From contig NZ_SIRS01000006.1 of assembly GCF_004310335.1 (NCBI RefSeq), forward strand, positions 243,865-307,864: a stretch of DNA of 64,000 nt, written 5' to 3'. Shown here piece after piece: positions 9,011 through 17,590 of this stretch; within the stretch, counting starts at the first letter, position 1; the number at the start of each line of letters is the position of its first letter. Source of the DNA: Hyunsoonleella pacifica. Lineage in GTDB: Bacteria > Bacteroidota > Bacteroidia > Flavobacteriales > Flavobacteriaceae. The notes under the pieces were generated by a model that worked only from the letters and a program-made list of their open reading frames with translations, was not told the origin of the DNA and did no database searches. A program made the position numbers and the translations under genes.

Positions 9011-9029
9011 TACTTTGAAATACAAAGTA
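9011..9029. promoter_or_regulatory. predicted operator upstream of the 8395-9003 gene
   Basis: A perfect inverted repeat TACTTTG-N5-CAAAGTA, identical in arms and spacing to the one before creD. It starts 7 bases upstream of the chosen start codon. Only the central five bases differ (AAATA here, AAATT at creD). It is probably bound by the regulator encoded between the two sites. Confidence 0.65.
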
Positions 9030-9093
9030 AATAAAATAAATTGAAAATCGACACATAAATTTTTATTAATTTTATAATTATTAAAATTTACTA

Positions 9094-9462
9094 ATGCATC
9101 CAGCTGAAGAATATATCCTTAACCAACCTGAACCGTATCGGTCTATTTTAATGCATGTACAAGTTATAATTGAACATACGATTCCTAATGTTGAGCTAAA
9201 GTACAAATGGCGTATTCCCTGTTATTACATGGGGGAGACACCTGTATGCTATTTAAACGCCAGCCATAAAAAACAATTTGTAGATATTGGGTTTTGGCAT
9301 TCAGCATATTTATCTAAATTCGATGCATACCTTGTTAGTGAGAATCGTAAAGTTGTAAAGTCTTTACGATATCGATCAATAGAAGAAATAGATGATGCTG
9401 TTTTCATCGCTATTCTGGAAGAAGCTAAAAAACAAAAAGGGAAATCGTTTTACAATAAGTAA
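9094..9462 (+). CDS. DUF1801 domain protein
   Basis: A 122-residue soluble protein with the DUF1801 (YdhG-like) pattern: EEYILNQPEPYRSILMHV at the N-terminus, then a KYKWRIPCYYMG strand region and a C-terminal helix with LRYRSIEEID. The family is small, cytoplasmic and of unknown function; some members resemble the iron chaperone frataxin in fold. It is transcribed divergently from the 8395-9003 gene with 90 bases between start codons and converges on the CDGSH gene with a 25-base gap. Family is likely; function unknown. Confidence 0.8.
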   Translation: MHPAEEYILNQPEPYRSILMHVQVIIEHTIPNVELKYKWRIPCYYMGETPVCYLNASHKKQFVDIGFWHSAYLSKFDAYLVSENRKVVKSLRYRSIEEIDDAVFIAILEEAKKQKGKSFYNK

Positions 9463-9487
9463 ATTTTACAGCGACTACTTCTGTAGT

Positions 9488-9724
9488 TTAATTATGGGAA
9501 CCATCACAATATGGCGGATTTTTAGTTTGTTTACAAGTACATAAATAGGCTGTTTTATCTTCATTTACAGAAAACACCATAGATGGTGTTGCTTTTGCTG
9601 CTCTATGAGATCCGTTACAAAATGGTTGCTCATCGCTATGCCTACATGTACACCAAGCATAGTTTTTATTAGCTTCTAATTCGCATTGTATCGGTGCGTC
9701 TCCACCTCGTTTATTATTTTCCAT
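9488..9724 (-). CDS. CDGSH iron-sulfur domain protein
   Basis: The 78 residues contain two CDGSH-type motifs: CTCRHSDEQPFCNGSH (about 25-40) and CTCKQTKNPPYCDGSH (about 62-77). Each has the C-x-C...C...H arrangement that binds a 2Fe-2S cluster with three Cys and one His, as in mitoNEET-type proteins. The first motif has Asn for Asp in CDGSH. Tandem-motif bacterial versions are small soluble redox or cluster-transfer proteins of unproven role. It is followed upstream by kdsA on the same strand, 33 bases away, so cotranscription is possible. Confidence 0.88.
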   Translation of the reverse strand: MENNKRGGDAPIQCELEANKNYAWCTCRHSDEQPFCNGSHRAAKATPSMVFSVNEDKTAYLCTCKQTKNPPYCDGSHN

Positions 9725-9757
9725 AGTTTTTAGTAATTAATTCTCACTAAAATACTA

Positions 9758-10579
9758 TTATTTTAAGCTATTTACGGTTTTTCTAATAGAAACCAAATTA
9801 GTTAATAATGATTCTAAATTATCTAAATGCAGCATGTTAGCTCCATCACTTTTAGCATTGGCAGGGTCAAAATGGGTTTCAATAAATAAGCCGTCTACAT
9901 TATTTACAACACCAGCTCTGGCAATAGTTTCTATCATTTCAGGTCGTCCTCCAGTTACACCTGCAGATTGATTTGGTTGTTGTAGAGAATGTGTTACATC
10001 CAAAACAGTAGGAGCATAAGCTCGCATTGTTGGGATGCCTCTAAAATCCACAATCATATCTTGGTAGCCAAACATCGTACCTCTATCTGTAATCCAAGCT
10101 TGATTGTTACCAGCATCTTTAACTTTTTGCACGGCATGTTTCATGGCTTCTGGGCTCATAAACTGTCCTTTCTTTAAATTTACCACCTTACCTGTTTCAG
10201 CAGCAGCCACTACCAAATCTGTTTGTCTCACCAAAAATGCAGGAATTTGTAAAACATCCACATATTCAGCAGCTTTATCAGCATCAGAAACCTCATGGAT
10301 ATCTGTAACAGTGGGTACATCAAAAGTAGTTGATACTTTCTGTAGAATTTCTAAAGCTTTTTCGTCTCCAATACCTGTAAAACTATCAATTCTACTACGG
10401 TTTGCCTTTTTAAAACTCCCTTTAAATATATAAGGGATATTTAGCTTATCTGTTATTGAAATTACTTTTTCGGCAATTCTTAAAGCCATATTCTCGCCTT
10501 CAATGGCGCATGGACCACATAATAAAAAGAAGTTATTAGAATTGGTGTGTTTTAATTTTGGAATATCGTTTAGTGCCAT
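9758..10579 (-). CDS. kdsA: 3-deoxy-8-phosphooctulonate synthase
   Basis: The 273-residue protein condenses phosphoenolpyruvate with arabinose 5-phosphate to KDO 8-phosphate, a step of lipopolysaccharide inner-core synthesis in the cytoplasm. Supporting motifs are LCGPCAIEGEN at the N-terminus, GSFKKANRSR, TDRGTMFGY, DVTHSLQQPN and ETHFDPANAKSDGAN. The Cys in GPC together with the later His, Glu and Asp matches the metal-dependent class rather than the E. coli-like class with Asn at that place. Length is normal. A TACCTTTG box at 10599-10606 on the minus strand gives a promoter 20 bases before the start codon. It indicates that this organism makes KDO-containing lipopolysaccharide. Confidence 0.95.
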   Translation of the reverse strand: MALNDIPKLKHTNSNNFFLLCGPCAIEGENMALRIAEKVISITDKLNIPYIFKGSFKKANRSRIDSFTGIGDEKALEILQKVSTTFDVPTVTDIHEVSDADKAAEYVDVLQIPAFLVRQTDLVVAAAETGKVVNLKKGQFMSPEAMKHAVQKVKDAGNNQAWITDRGTMFGYQDMIVDFRGIPTMRAYAPTVLDVTHSLQQPNQSAGVTGGRPEMIETIARAGVVNNVDGLFIETHFDPANAKSDGANMLHLDNLESLLTNLVSIRKTVNSLK

Positions 10580-10598
10580 TTACGTTTTATTAAAGCTA

Positions 10599-10606
10599 CA
10601 AAGGTA
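10599..10606 (-). promoter_or_regulatory. -7 promoter box for kdsA
   Basis: On the minus strand this reads TACCTTTG, an exact match to the Bacteroidota -7 consensus TAnnTTTG, 20 bases before the kdsA start. No clear -33 TTG is seen. Confidence 0.5.
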
Positions 10607-10719
10607 ATTAAATTAAGAGCTATTTTTATGTTGTAATTGAGTCCAAAGTCTGAGTGTAAACCAAACCATTAAGCAAACTTTTAATTGCAATAAAGTTTTA
10701 ACTATCTGATAAATACATG

Positions 10720-10727
10720 TACATTTG
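10720..10727 (+). promoter_or_regulatory. -7 promoter box for typA
   Basis: TACATTTG matches the TAnnTTTG consensus exactly and lies 22 bases before the chosen typA start. It overlaps an upstream in-frame ATG at 10717, which therefore cannot be the real start if this promoter is used. Confidence 0.6.
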
Positions 10728-10749
10728 CAGGCTTAAAACAAAAGTTGTT

Positions 10750-12549
10750 ATGTCAAACATAAAGAATATTGCTATAATCGCTCACGTAGACCATGGAAAA
10801 ACTACATTGGTTGATAAAATTATGTACCATTGTCAATTATTTCGTGAGAATGAAAATACAGGCGATTTAATATTGGATAACAATGATTTGGAACGAGAAA
10901 GAGGTATCACTATTACGTCCAAAAACGTTTCAGTTATCTACAAAGGCACAAAAATTAATATCATAGATACACCGGGTCACGCCGATTTTGGAGGAGAAGT
11001 AGAGCGTGTTTTAAATATGGCAGATGGTGTATTGTTGTTGGTGGATGCTTTTGAAGGCCCTATGCCTCAAACCCGTTTTGTACTTCAAAAAGCTATCGAT
11101 TTAGGACTGAAACCTTGTGTTGTAGTAAACAAGGTAGATAAAGAAAATTGTACACCTGATGAGGTGCATGAGAAAGTGTTTGATTTAATGTTTGAATTAG
11201 GTGCTGAGGAATGGCAATTAGATTTTCCAACAGTATATGGTTCTGCAAAGAACAATTGGATGAGTGATGATTGGCAAAATGAAACTGAGAATATCGAACC
11301 TTTATTAGATATGGTTATTGAGCATATTCCTTCTCCAAAAATAGAAGAGGGAACAACACAAATGTTGATTACCTCTTTAGATTTTTCTTCGTTTACAGGA
11401 AGAATAGCAATAGGACGTTTAACTAGGGGCGAATTAAAAGTAAATCAAAATATTTCTTTAGTAAAGCGTGATGGTAAGATTGTAAAATCTAGAATAAAAG
11501 AACTACATACGTTTGAAGGCTTAGGACGCAAAAAAGTAGATGAGGTAAAAGCAGGCGATATTTGTGCTATTGTAGGTTTAGAAGGCTTTGAAATAGGAGA
11601 TACTGTTGCTGATTTTGAAAATCCTGAAGGGTTGAAAACCATTGCTATAGACGAACCTACAATGAGTATGTTGTTTACCATTAATGATTCTCCATTCTTT
11701 GGGAAAGATGGTAAATACGTTACATCTAGACATATAAAAGAGCGTTTAACAAAAGAGTTAGAAAAAAACTTAGCATTACGAGTAGAGGACACAAACAGTG
11801 CCGATAAATTTATGGTGTTTGGTAGAGGTGTATTGCATTTATCGGTTTTAATTGAAACCATGCGTCGTGAGGGATACGAGTTGCAAATTGGTCAACCTCA
11901 GGTGATTATAAAAGAAGTTGATGGCGTTAAATGTGAGCCAGTTGAAGAAATGACTATAGATTTACCAGAACACGTTTCAGGTAAAGCTATTGAAATGGTA
12001 ACCATGCGTAAAGGAGAAATGCTAAGTATGGAAGCTAAAGGCGATAGAATGGTTTGCGAATTTATAATTCCATCTAGAGGTATTATAGGTTTAAGAAATC
12101 AGTTATTAACCGCTACGGCAGGAGAAGCCATTATGGCACATCGCTTTAAAGAGTATCAACCTGTTAAAGGAGGTATTCCTGAGCGTCAAAATGGATCTTT
12201 AGTATCTATGGAAAACGGTACAGCCATTCCATATTCAATTGATAAATTACAAGAACGTGGTAAGTTTTTTATCGATCCAGGAGAAGATATCTATGAAGGA
12301 CAGGTAATTGGGGAAAATTCCAGAGGGGATGATATGACGGTAAATGTTACTAAAACTAAAAAACTTAGTAATGTACGTTCAGCAGGAGCCGATGATAAGG
12401 CTAAAATTGTACCAGCAATTAAGTTCTCTTTAGAAGAAGCTTTGGAATATATTCAAAAGGACGAATATGTAGAGGTAACACCTAACCACTTAAGGTTACG
12501 AAAAATATTCCTCACTGAAGTAGAGCGTAAGCGTAACAAAACTATATAG
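10750..12549 (+). CDS. typA: translational GTPase TypA/BipA
   Basis: The 599-residue GTPase associates with the ribosome and supports growth under stress and 50S assembly. Motifs seen are the P-loop [10 protein letters not shown] at residues 11-20, switch II DTPGHADFGGE, and NKVD for guanine recognition, followed by EF-G-like domains and the BipA-specific C-terminal domain. I use the ATG at 10750 (MSNIKNIAIIAHV) because an in-frame ATG at 10717 coincides with the -7 promoter box and would add 11 residues absent from the family. A small membrane-protein gene begins 2 bases after the stop, suggesting coupling. Confidence 0.96.
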   Translation: MSNIKNIAIIAHVDHGKTTLVDKIMYHCQLFRENENTGDLILDNNDLERERGITITSKNVSVIYKGTKINIIDTPGHADFGGEVERVLNMADGVLLLVDAFEGPMPQTRFVLQKAIDLGLKPCVVVNKVDKENCTPDEVHEKVFDLMFELGAEEWQLDFPTVYGSAKNNWMSDDWQNETENIEPLLDMVIEHIPSPKIEEGTTQMLITSLDFSSFTGRIAIGRLTRGELKVNQNISLVKRDGKIVKSRIKELHTFEGLGRKKVDEVKAGDICAIVGLEGFEIGDTVADFENPEGLKTIAIDEPTMSMLFTINDSPFFGKDGKYVTSRHIKERLTKELEKNLALRVEDTNSADKFMVFGRGVLHLSVLIETMRREGYELQIGQPQVIIKEVDGVKCEPVEEMTIDLPEHVSGKAIEMVTMRKGEMLSMEAKGDRMVCEFIIPSRGIIGLRNQLLTATAGEAIMAHRFKEYQPVKGGIPERQNGSLVSMENGTAIPYSIDKLQERGKFFIDPGEDIYEGQVIGENSRGDDMTVNVTKTKKLSNVRSAGADDKAKIVPAIKFSLEEALEYIQKDEYVEVTPNHLRLRKIFLTEVERKRNKTI

Positions 12550-12551
12550 TA

Positions 12552-12791
12552 ATGTTTTTAGGGATTGACATTGTAGATTGGTTAGGATATGCTGCAATGA
12601 CTACAGTATTAATGTCTTTTCTCTTGAAATCTATTATAAAGTTAAGGCTTGTAAATGCATTAGGCTGTTTGTTATTTATATTATATGGAGTTTATTTACA
12701 ACCTATTTCAAAACCAATTATAATTACTAATACAGCAATTTTGATTATAAATTTGTATTATGTCTTAAAAAGCAAAAGAATTTCTGTATAA
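12552..12791 (+). CDS. small three-helix membrane protein (YgjV/SemiSWEET-like)
   Basis: A 79-residue protein with three membrane helices (about 8-26, 31-50 and 54-73). The layout and sequences such as LRLVNALGCLLFILYGVYL resemble the YgjV/PQ-loop or SemiSWEET-like three-helix bundle families, which dimerise; some carry sugars. The match is by pattern only. It begins 2 bases after typA and is probably translated from the same message. Flavobacterial homologues of this size are sometimes mislabelled as uroporphyrinogen decarboxylase, which nothing here supports. Confidence 0.6.
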   Translation: MFLGIDIVDWLGYAAMTTVLMSFLLKSIIKLRLVNALGCLLFILYGVYLQPISKPIIITNTAILIINLYYVLKSKRISV

Positions 12792-12821
12792 TAGGCAATA
12801 ATTCTCTTATGATTCGTTTTG

Positions 12822-12829
12822 TATATTTG
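12822..12829 (+). promoter_or_regulatory. -7 promoter box for the glycan locus
   Basis: TATATTTG is an exact TAnnTTTG match 62 bases before the TTG start of the first flippase. It probably drives the plus-strand glycan genes 12891-18002. Confidence 0.45.
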
Positions 12830-12890
12830 AGGACTTTATGACTATAAAGCACAGAGGTTTTTCAGTTATCGCTACTACAAATCATTTCTT

Positions 12891-14189
12891 TTGAAAAAGT
12901 TAATTAATTATATTAATAGTAAGGTATTAGTGAAAGCTGGCCCATTGAAAACGGCTGCGGTGTTTACTCGTATTATTGCAGGTTTACTTACTTCAAAAGC
13001 TATTGCTGTAATTATTGGAGCAGAAGGTTTAGCTCTTGTAGGTAATCTAAGAAATTTTGTGGCCTCAGCCCAAACATTTGCTACTTTGGGGTTTTACAAA
13101 GGAGTGGTAAAGTATGTAAATGATTTTAAAGAGGATTTAGTGCAACTTAGCAAAACACTATCAACAGTGTATTATGTTGGTTTTGTTACTACTATACTGG
13201 TTTCATTTTTCTGTTACTTTCAAGCAGAAACTATTAATGATCTTATTTTTCCAACATATAATAACTATGAATATATCATAAAAATATTTGCAATTGTATT
13301 GCCTTTTTATGCCTTAAATATGTTTTCGTTTTCAATTATGAATGGATTTTCAAAATATAAAATCCTAATCATAATAAATATAATAGGGCAAATTTTAAGC
13401 TTATGTGTTGCACTTTTATTAATATATCAAAACAAATTAGATGGGGCATTAATATCTGTTGCCATATCAGAATCCCTTATATTCTTAATAACACTAGTTG
13501 GAATAATTAATAGAAAAAGTTTATTGCCTTTAATTAGTGTTGAACGTATAAGTTTTACCTATTTTAAAAAATTGAGTTCTTACTCTGGGATGGCACTATT
13601 TTCGGCTATTATCTTACCATTAGTTATTTTAGCAATTCGTTCTCATATTATAGATACTATAGGTTATAAAGATGCAGGTTTCTGGGAAGCAATGCTTAGA
13701 ATTTCTAAATACTATCTAATGATGGTAAGTTCATTATTGGGCTTATATATCATTCCAAGATTTTCTGAAATAAATGATATAAGAGAATTTAAAAAGGAAG
13801 TATTTTCCTTATATAAAACTATTATACCCTATTTCGCAGGTGGGTTGTTGTTAATATATTTATTACGCCCATTTATAATTACATTGGTGTTTACTGAAGA
13901 GTTTCAACCTGTTGAGGGTTTGTTTTTATGGCAACTTTTAGGCGATTTTGTTAAAGTATTATCGATGATAATTGCTTATCAGTTTTTGGCAAAAAAAATG
14001 TTTTGGCATTACATTATTACTGAAGCTTTTTTGGTTATTATTTTATATACCACAAGTATTTACTTTATTAAGATTTATGGTGTTAAAGGGGCTACAATAG
14101 CACATTTTGTAAGCTACTTAATGTATTATGGCGTAATTTTATTAATCTTTGGAAGCTCCCTTTTTGGAGTTGAATCTGATAAGAAATAG
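12891..14189 (+). CDS. O-antigen/polysaccharide flippase (Wzx-like), first copy
   Basis: A 432-residue protein with about 12 membrane helices in the MATE/MOP-like layout of O-antigen translocases, which flip undecaprenyl-linked oligosaccharide across the inner membrane. The conserved early stretch is GAEGLALVGNLRNF, and the segment FLWQLLGDFVKVL occurs late. The start is TTG: no in-frame ATG exists near the 5' end, and the length up to VGN equals that of the second flippase at 16298 within one residue, which also starts with TTG. It is the first gene of a surface-glycan locus and is followed by an acyltransferase gene 36 bases on. Confidence 0.85.
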   Translation: MKKLINYINSKVLVKAGPLKTAAVFTRIIAGLLTSKAIAVIIGAEGLALVGNLRNFVASAQTFATLGFYKGVVKYVNDFKEDLVQLSKTLSTVYYVGFVTTILVSFFCYFQAETINDLIFPTYNNYEYIIKIFAIVLPFYALNMFSFSIMNGFSKYKILIIINIIGQILSLCVALLLIYQNKLDGALISVAISESLIFLITLVGIINRKSLLPLISVERISFTYFKKLSSYSGMALFSAIILPLVILAIRSHIIDTIGYKDAGFWEAMLRISKYYLMMVSSLLGLYIIPRFSEINDIREFKKEVFSLYKTIIPYFAGGLLLIYLLRPFIITLVFTEEFQPVEGLFLWQLLGDFVKVLSMIIAYQFLAKKMFWHYIITEAFLVIILYTTSIYFIKIYGVKGATIAHFVSYLMYYGVILLIFGSSLFGVESDKK

Positions 14190-14225
14190 TCCTTAATTGA
14201 AATATTTAGGATTAACTTAAGTATT

Positions 14226-15200
14226 ATGGATAATTTTAAAATTGTTAGGTACTCTGAACAATATCTTGAAGTATGGAATGAATTTGTTATAAATTCTAAA
14301 AATGCTACTTTTCTTTTTCAAAGAGAGTTTATTGAATATCACAATAACAGATTTCAAGATTTTTCCTTAATGCTTTACAATGGAAAAAAACTAGCAGCTC
14401 TATTCCCAGCTAATAAGGAAATAAATACTGTGTATTCTCATAAAGGTTTAAGTTATGGTGGCTTGGTATTACCAAATAATTTACCTTTTAAATCTGTTCT
14501 TCAAGTATTTTTGGAGTTACTGAAATTCTTATTGGAGCATAATGTACAAAAATTAGTAATAAAACAGATTCCTAAAATTTACAATAAAAAAAATGCTGAT
14601 GAATTAGACTATTTGGCATTTATTTTAAGAGCAAAAGTATTTCGTAAAGATGTTTCAATGGTTCTTTCTAACGATCTTAAACAAAACTATTCTGAATTAA
14701 GAAAAAGAGAGATAAAAAAAGCTGAAAACTCAGATTTGAAATTGGTTGCAAACGATGATTTTTCAGCATTTTGGAATTTTGTTCTAACACCTAATTTGAA
14801 AGCGAAATTTGGTGTAGATCCTGTACATTCATTATCAGAAATAAACTATTTAAAGGAAAAGTTTCCTAGTAATATAATACAGTATAGTATTTATAGTAAA
14901 GAAGAAATACTTGCTGGTTGTACGGTTTTTGAGTCTGAAAATGTTGCGCATTTACAATATATTTCAACTAAAAAGAATAATAAAAAAGGAGCCTTATCAT
15001 TTCTTATTCATAAGTTAGTATCAGATATCTATAAAAATAAGAAGTACTTTGATTTTGGGATTTCCAATGAAAATCAAGGAAAAAATATAAATTTAGGGCT
15101 ATTAAATTGGAAACAAAGCTTTGGGGCTTCTGCTTTGGTTCACGATTTTTATGAAATCGAAACGACTAATTATAAGCTTTTGGATAACATTTTTATATGA
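14226..15200 (+). CDS. FemAB/GNAT-like acyltransferase
   Basis: The 324 residues look like a double-GNAT (FemAB/BioF2_like) protein: a degenerate N-terminal half and a C-terminal half with AGCTVFESENVAHLQYIS and FDFGISNENQG, typical of these lipid-intermediate or sugar acyltransferases. The next gene (DegT aminotransferase) overlaps the stop by 4 bases (ATGA). With an FdtA-type isomerase two genes later, the likely job is N-acylation of a dTDP-3-amino-3,6-dideoxyhexose, replacing the hexapeptide-repeat FdtC/QdtC enzyme. That role is inference; the fold is moderately sure. Confidence 0.68.
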   Translation: MDNFKIVRYSEQYLEVWNEFVINSKNATFLFQREFIEYHNNRFQDFSLMLYNGKKLAALFPANKEINTVYSHKGLSYGGLVLPNNLPFKSVLQVFLELLKFLLEHNVQKLVIKQIPKIYNKKNADELDYLAFILRAKVFRKDVSMVLSNDLKQNYSELRKREIKKAENSDLKLVANDDFSAFWNFVLTPNLKAKFGVDPVHSLSEINYLKEKFPSNIIQYSIYSKEEILAGCTVFESENVAHLQYISTKKNNKKGALSFLIHKLVSDIYKNKKYFDFGISNENQGKNINLGLLNWKQSFGASALVHDFYEIETTNYKLLDNIFI

Positions 15201-16297
15201 TTAAGTTTTTAGATTTAAATTTAGTTAATGAGGTCTATGAAACGGACTTTAAAAAATCATTTAAAGATTTTTTAAAGTCTGGGCATTATATTTTAGGAAA
15301 CCAGGTTTCTGAATTTGAAAATGAGTTTGCATCATTTTGTGGTACAGAGTATTGTATAGGGGTTAGTAGTGGGCTTGATGCACTACAATTAATTTTTGAA
15401 GCATATAAAGTAATAGGAAGATTATCTGTAGGAGACGAAGTTCTCGTACCTGCCAATACATATATAGCATCTGTTTTAGCGATTAGTAATGCTGGCTTAA
15501 AACCAGTTTTAATAGAGCCTTGTTTAAAAACTTACAATATAGATTCTTCAGAAATAGAAGCAAATATCAATGCTAAAACAAAAGCCATTTTAGGAGTTCA
15601 TTTATATGGGCAGTTGTATAATGTTAGTGAACTAGAGCATATTTCTAAGAAATACAATTTGTTGCTAATAGAAGATGCGGCACAGGCTCATGGCGCTACA
15701 TATACAGATGGTCGTGTAGCAGGGAATTTATCAGCTGTAGCAGCATTTAGTTTTTATCCAACTAAAAATTTAGGAGCGCTTGGAGATGCGGGAGCAGTTA
15801 CAACAAATGATAAGCAATTAGCCGAGGTAATTTTTAAGCTAAGAAATTATGGAAGGATAAGTACTTATAAAAACGAACTACAGGGCTATAATTGTAGATT
15901 AGATGAACTTCAAGCTACTTTTTTGAGAATAAAACTCAAGAAGTTAAGGCTTGATAATAAAGAGAGGCAAAAACTGGCACAACTTTATATAAATAACATA
16001 GATAATAATGATGTAGTATTACCGTTTTTTAATGATATAAATCAACATGTATTCCATCTTTTCGTGATAAGAAGTGAAAAAAGAGATTTACTCAAAGCGT
16101 ATTTGCTTAAAAATAATGTTCAAACATTAATTCACTATCCTTTACCAATTCACAAACAGCCCGCCTATAAGCAATGGACAAATTTCCGTTTTCCATATAC
16201 TGAAAAGATTCACGATGAAGTACTTAGTCTTCCACTGTATCCTCGTTTAAGTGTAGAAAGTCTTCACAAGGTTTGTGCCCTAATTAATTCTTTTTAA
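15197..16297 (+). CDS. DegT/DnrJ/EryC1 sugar aminotransferase (FdtB/QdtB-like)
   Basis: A 366-residue PLP-dependent aminotransferase of the DegT family. The PLP-lysine motif is AFSFYPTKNLGALGDAGA (Lys in PTKNLG), the nucleotide/PLP contact region is EDAAQAHGA, and the substrate loop is RNYGRISTYKNELQGYN, with DELQA following. Members transfer an amino group from glutamate to keto-sugar nucleotides. With FdtA encoded downstream, the most likely substrate is a dTDP-3-keto-6-deoxyhexose, giving a 3-amino sugar. The start overlaps the acyltransferase stop, and the stop is immediately followed by the TTG start of the second flippase. Confidence 0.9.
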   Translation: MIKFLDLNLVNEVYETDFKKSFKDFLKSGHYILGNQVSEFENEFASFCGTEYCIGVSSGLDALQLIFEAYKVIGRLSVGDEVLVPANTYIASVLAISNAGLKPVLIEPCLKTYNIDSSEIEANINAKTKAILGVHLYGQLYNVSELEHISKKYNLLLIEDAAQAHGATYTDGRVAGNLSAVAAFSFYPTKNLGALGDAGAVTTNDKQLAEVIFKLRNYGRISTYKNELQGYNCRLDELQATFLRIKLKKLRLDNKERQKLAQLYINNIDNNDVVLPFFNDINQHVFHLFVIRSEKRDLLKAYLLKNNVQTLIHYPLPIHKQPAYKQWTNFRFPYTEKIHDEVLSLPLYPRLSVESLHKVCALINSF

Positions 16298-17590
16298 TTG
16301 AGGTTTTTTAAAGGACATAAGGATTTGTTTTTGATAAAACTATTTTCAGTTAACTCCTTAGGGGTTTTACTTAGGTCTATATTAGGAATCATTTCTCAAA
16401 AACTCATAGCTATTTATTTAGGACCTAATGGCCTTGCTTTTGTTGGGAATTTAAGAAACTTTTTAGCGTTGTTTAGTCTTGGTACAACAATGGGAATCGA
16501 TCAAGGTGTTTTGAAATATCAGTCAGAATATGAAAATCGCCCAAATGAGTTAAAAAAGTTATATAGTACTTCTATCGCTTATGGAGTAATAGGGAGTATT
16601 ACAATAGGTATTATATTATTTTTTGGCGCCTCATATTGGAGTCAATTTCTTTTTAAAACAAATGAGTATAAATATCTTTTTATGATTCTGGCATTAACAA
16701 TGCCGTTTACATCACTTTATAATTTAAATCTTGCCATAGTTAATGGTAAATCAAATTATAAAAAAGCGATCATAATTACTTTTTCAACATATGCTTTCGT
16801 GACATTGTTAATTATTTTTTTGGTATCTACATACAGGCTTTCAGGGGTGTTATTGGCGATAACCTTGACCCCATTGGCTCAACTTTTAGCGTTGCTACTT
16901 TTTGCAAGGGATGGTCTGAAATTATTTCTCGATCAAGGGATAACATTTCATAAGTTTTATAGAAATTCGTTGTTTGTTTTTATAATAATGTCATGTGCTG
17001 CTGTAATTTTGAGTAATAGTGTAGATATTAAAATCAGAAACTATTTAATAGAACAACTGTCTGGAGAAGAAGCAGGGTATTGGACTTCGATGACGAGTTT
17101 GTCTAATTATTACTTGTCTTTTATGACTGGGGTGTATTCTCTATATATTTTGCCTAGATATGCAAAGATGACCAGTTTTAAAGAGTTTAAAATTGAACTG
17201 AAAAGGATATATAAATTGGTAATTCCACTGTTTGGATCTGTGTTTGTTTTGATATTTTTTTTTAGGGAATTTATTATTAAGCTCTTATTTACTGAAGCGT
17301 TTTTACCCATGGGGACTTTATTTAAATGGCAATTGTTGGGAGATATGGTTAAAATTATTGCCGTAGTTTTAGCTTATCAATTTATAGCTCGTAAGCATTG
17401 GAAAATTTTTATAGTAACAGAAGTGATATCATATACGTTATTATATATATTTGGCGTTTATTTTATTGATAGTATGGGATTAGAGGGAGTAGTATTTGCC
17501 CATTTTCTTAGATATGTAGTTTATTTAATAATTGTAGCTTTGCTGATTAGAAGAATATTTAAAAAGTCCAGATTAAATGAAACAGGCTAA
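16298..17590 (+). CDS. O-antigen/polysaccharide flippase (Wzx-like), second copy
   Basis: The 430-residue protein has about 12 membrane helices and is a paralogue of the first flippase at 12891: shared features include GPNGLAFVGNLRNF early and FKWQLLGDMVKII late. The start is TTG directly after the DegT stop, supported by equal N-terminal length with the paralogue; two later TTG codons (16325 and 16331) are possible alternatives. The 3' end overlaps the fdtA start by 14 bases. Having two flippases in one locus may reflect two lipid-linked products or a duplicated gene with divided use. Confidence 0.84.
   Translation: MRFFKGHKDLFLIKLFSVNSLGVLLRSILGIISQKLIAIYLGPNGLAFVGNLRNFLALFSLGTTMGIDQGVLKYQSEYENRPNELKKLYSTSIAYGVIGSITIGIILFFGASYWSQFLFKTNEYKYLFMILALTMPFTSLYNLNLAIVNGKSNYKKAIIITFSTYAFVTLLIIFLVSTYRLSGVLLAITLTPLAQLLALLLFARDGLKLFLDQGITFHKFYRNSLFVFIIMSCAAVILSNSVDIKIRNYLIEQLSGEEAGYWTSMTSLSNYYLSFMTGVYSLYILPRYAKMTSFKEFKIELKRIYKLVIPLFGSVFVLIFFFREFIIKLLFTEAFLPMGTLFKWQLLGDMVKIIAVVLAYQFIARKHWKIFIVTEVISYTLLYIFGVYFIDSMGLEGVVFAHFLRYVVYLIIVALLIRRIFKKSRLNETG

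Noticed and set aside
9004..9054. Longer start for the membrane protein at 8395
   Set aside because: It would place the operator and promoter inside the gene; the ATG at 9003 is better.
10717..10749. Upstream in-frame start of typA
   Set aside because: It coincides with the -7 promoter box; the ATG at 10750 fits the family N-terminus.
12552..12791. Labelling the small gene after typA as uroporphyrinogen decarboxylase
   Set aside because: At 79 residues with three membrane helices it cannot be that enzyme.
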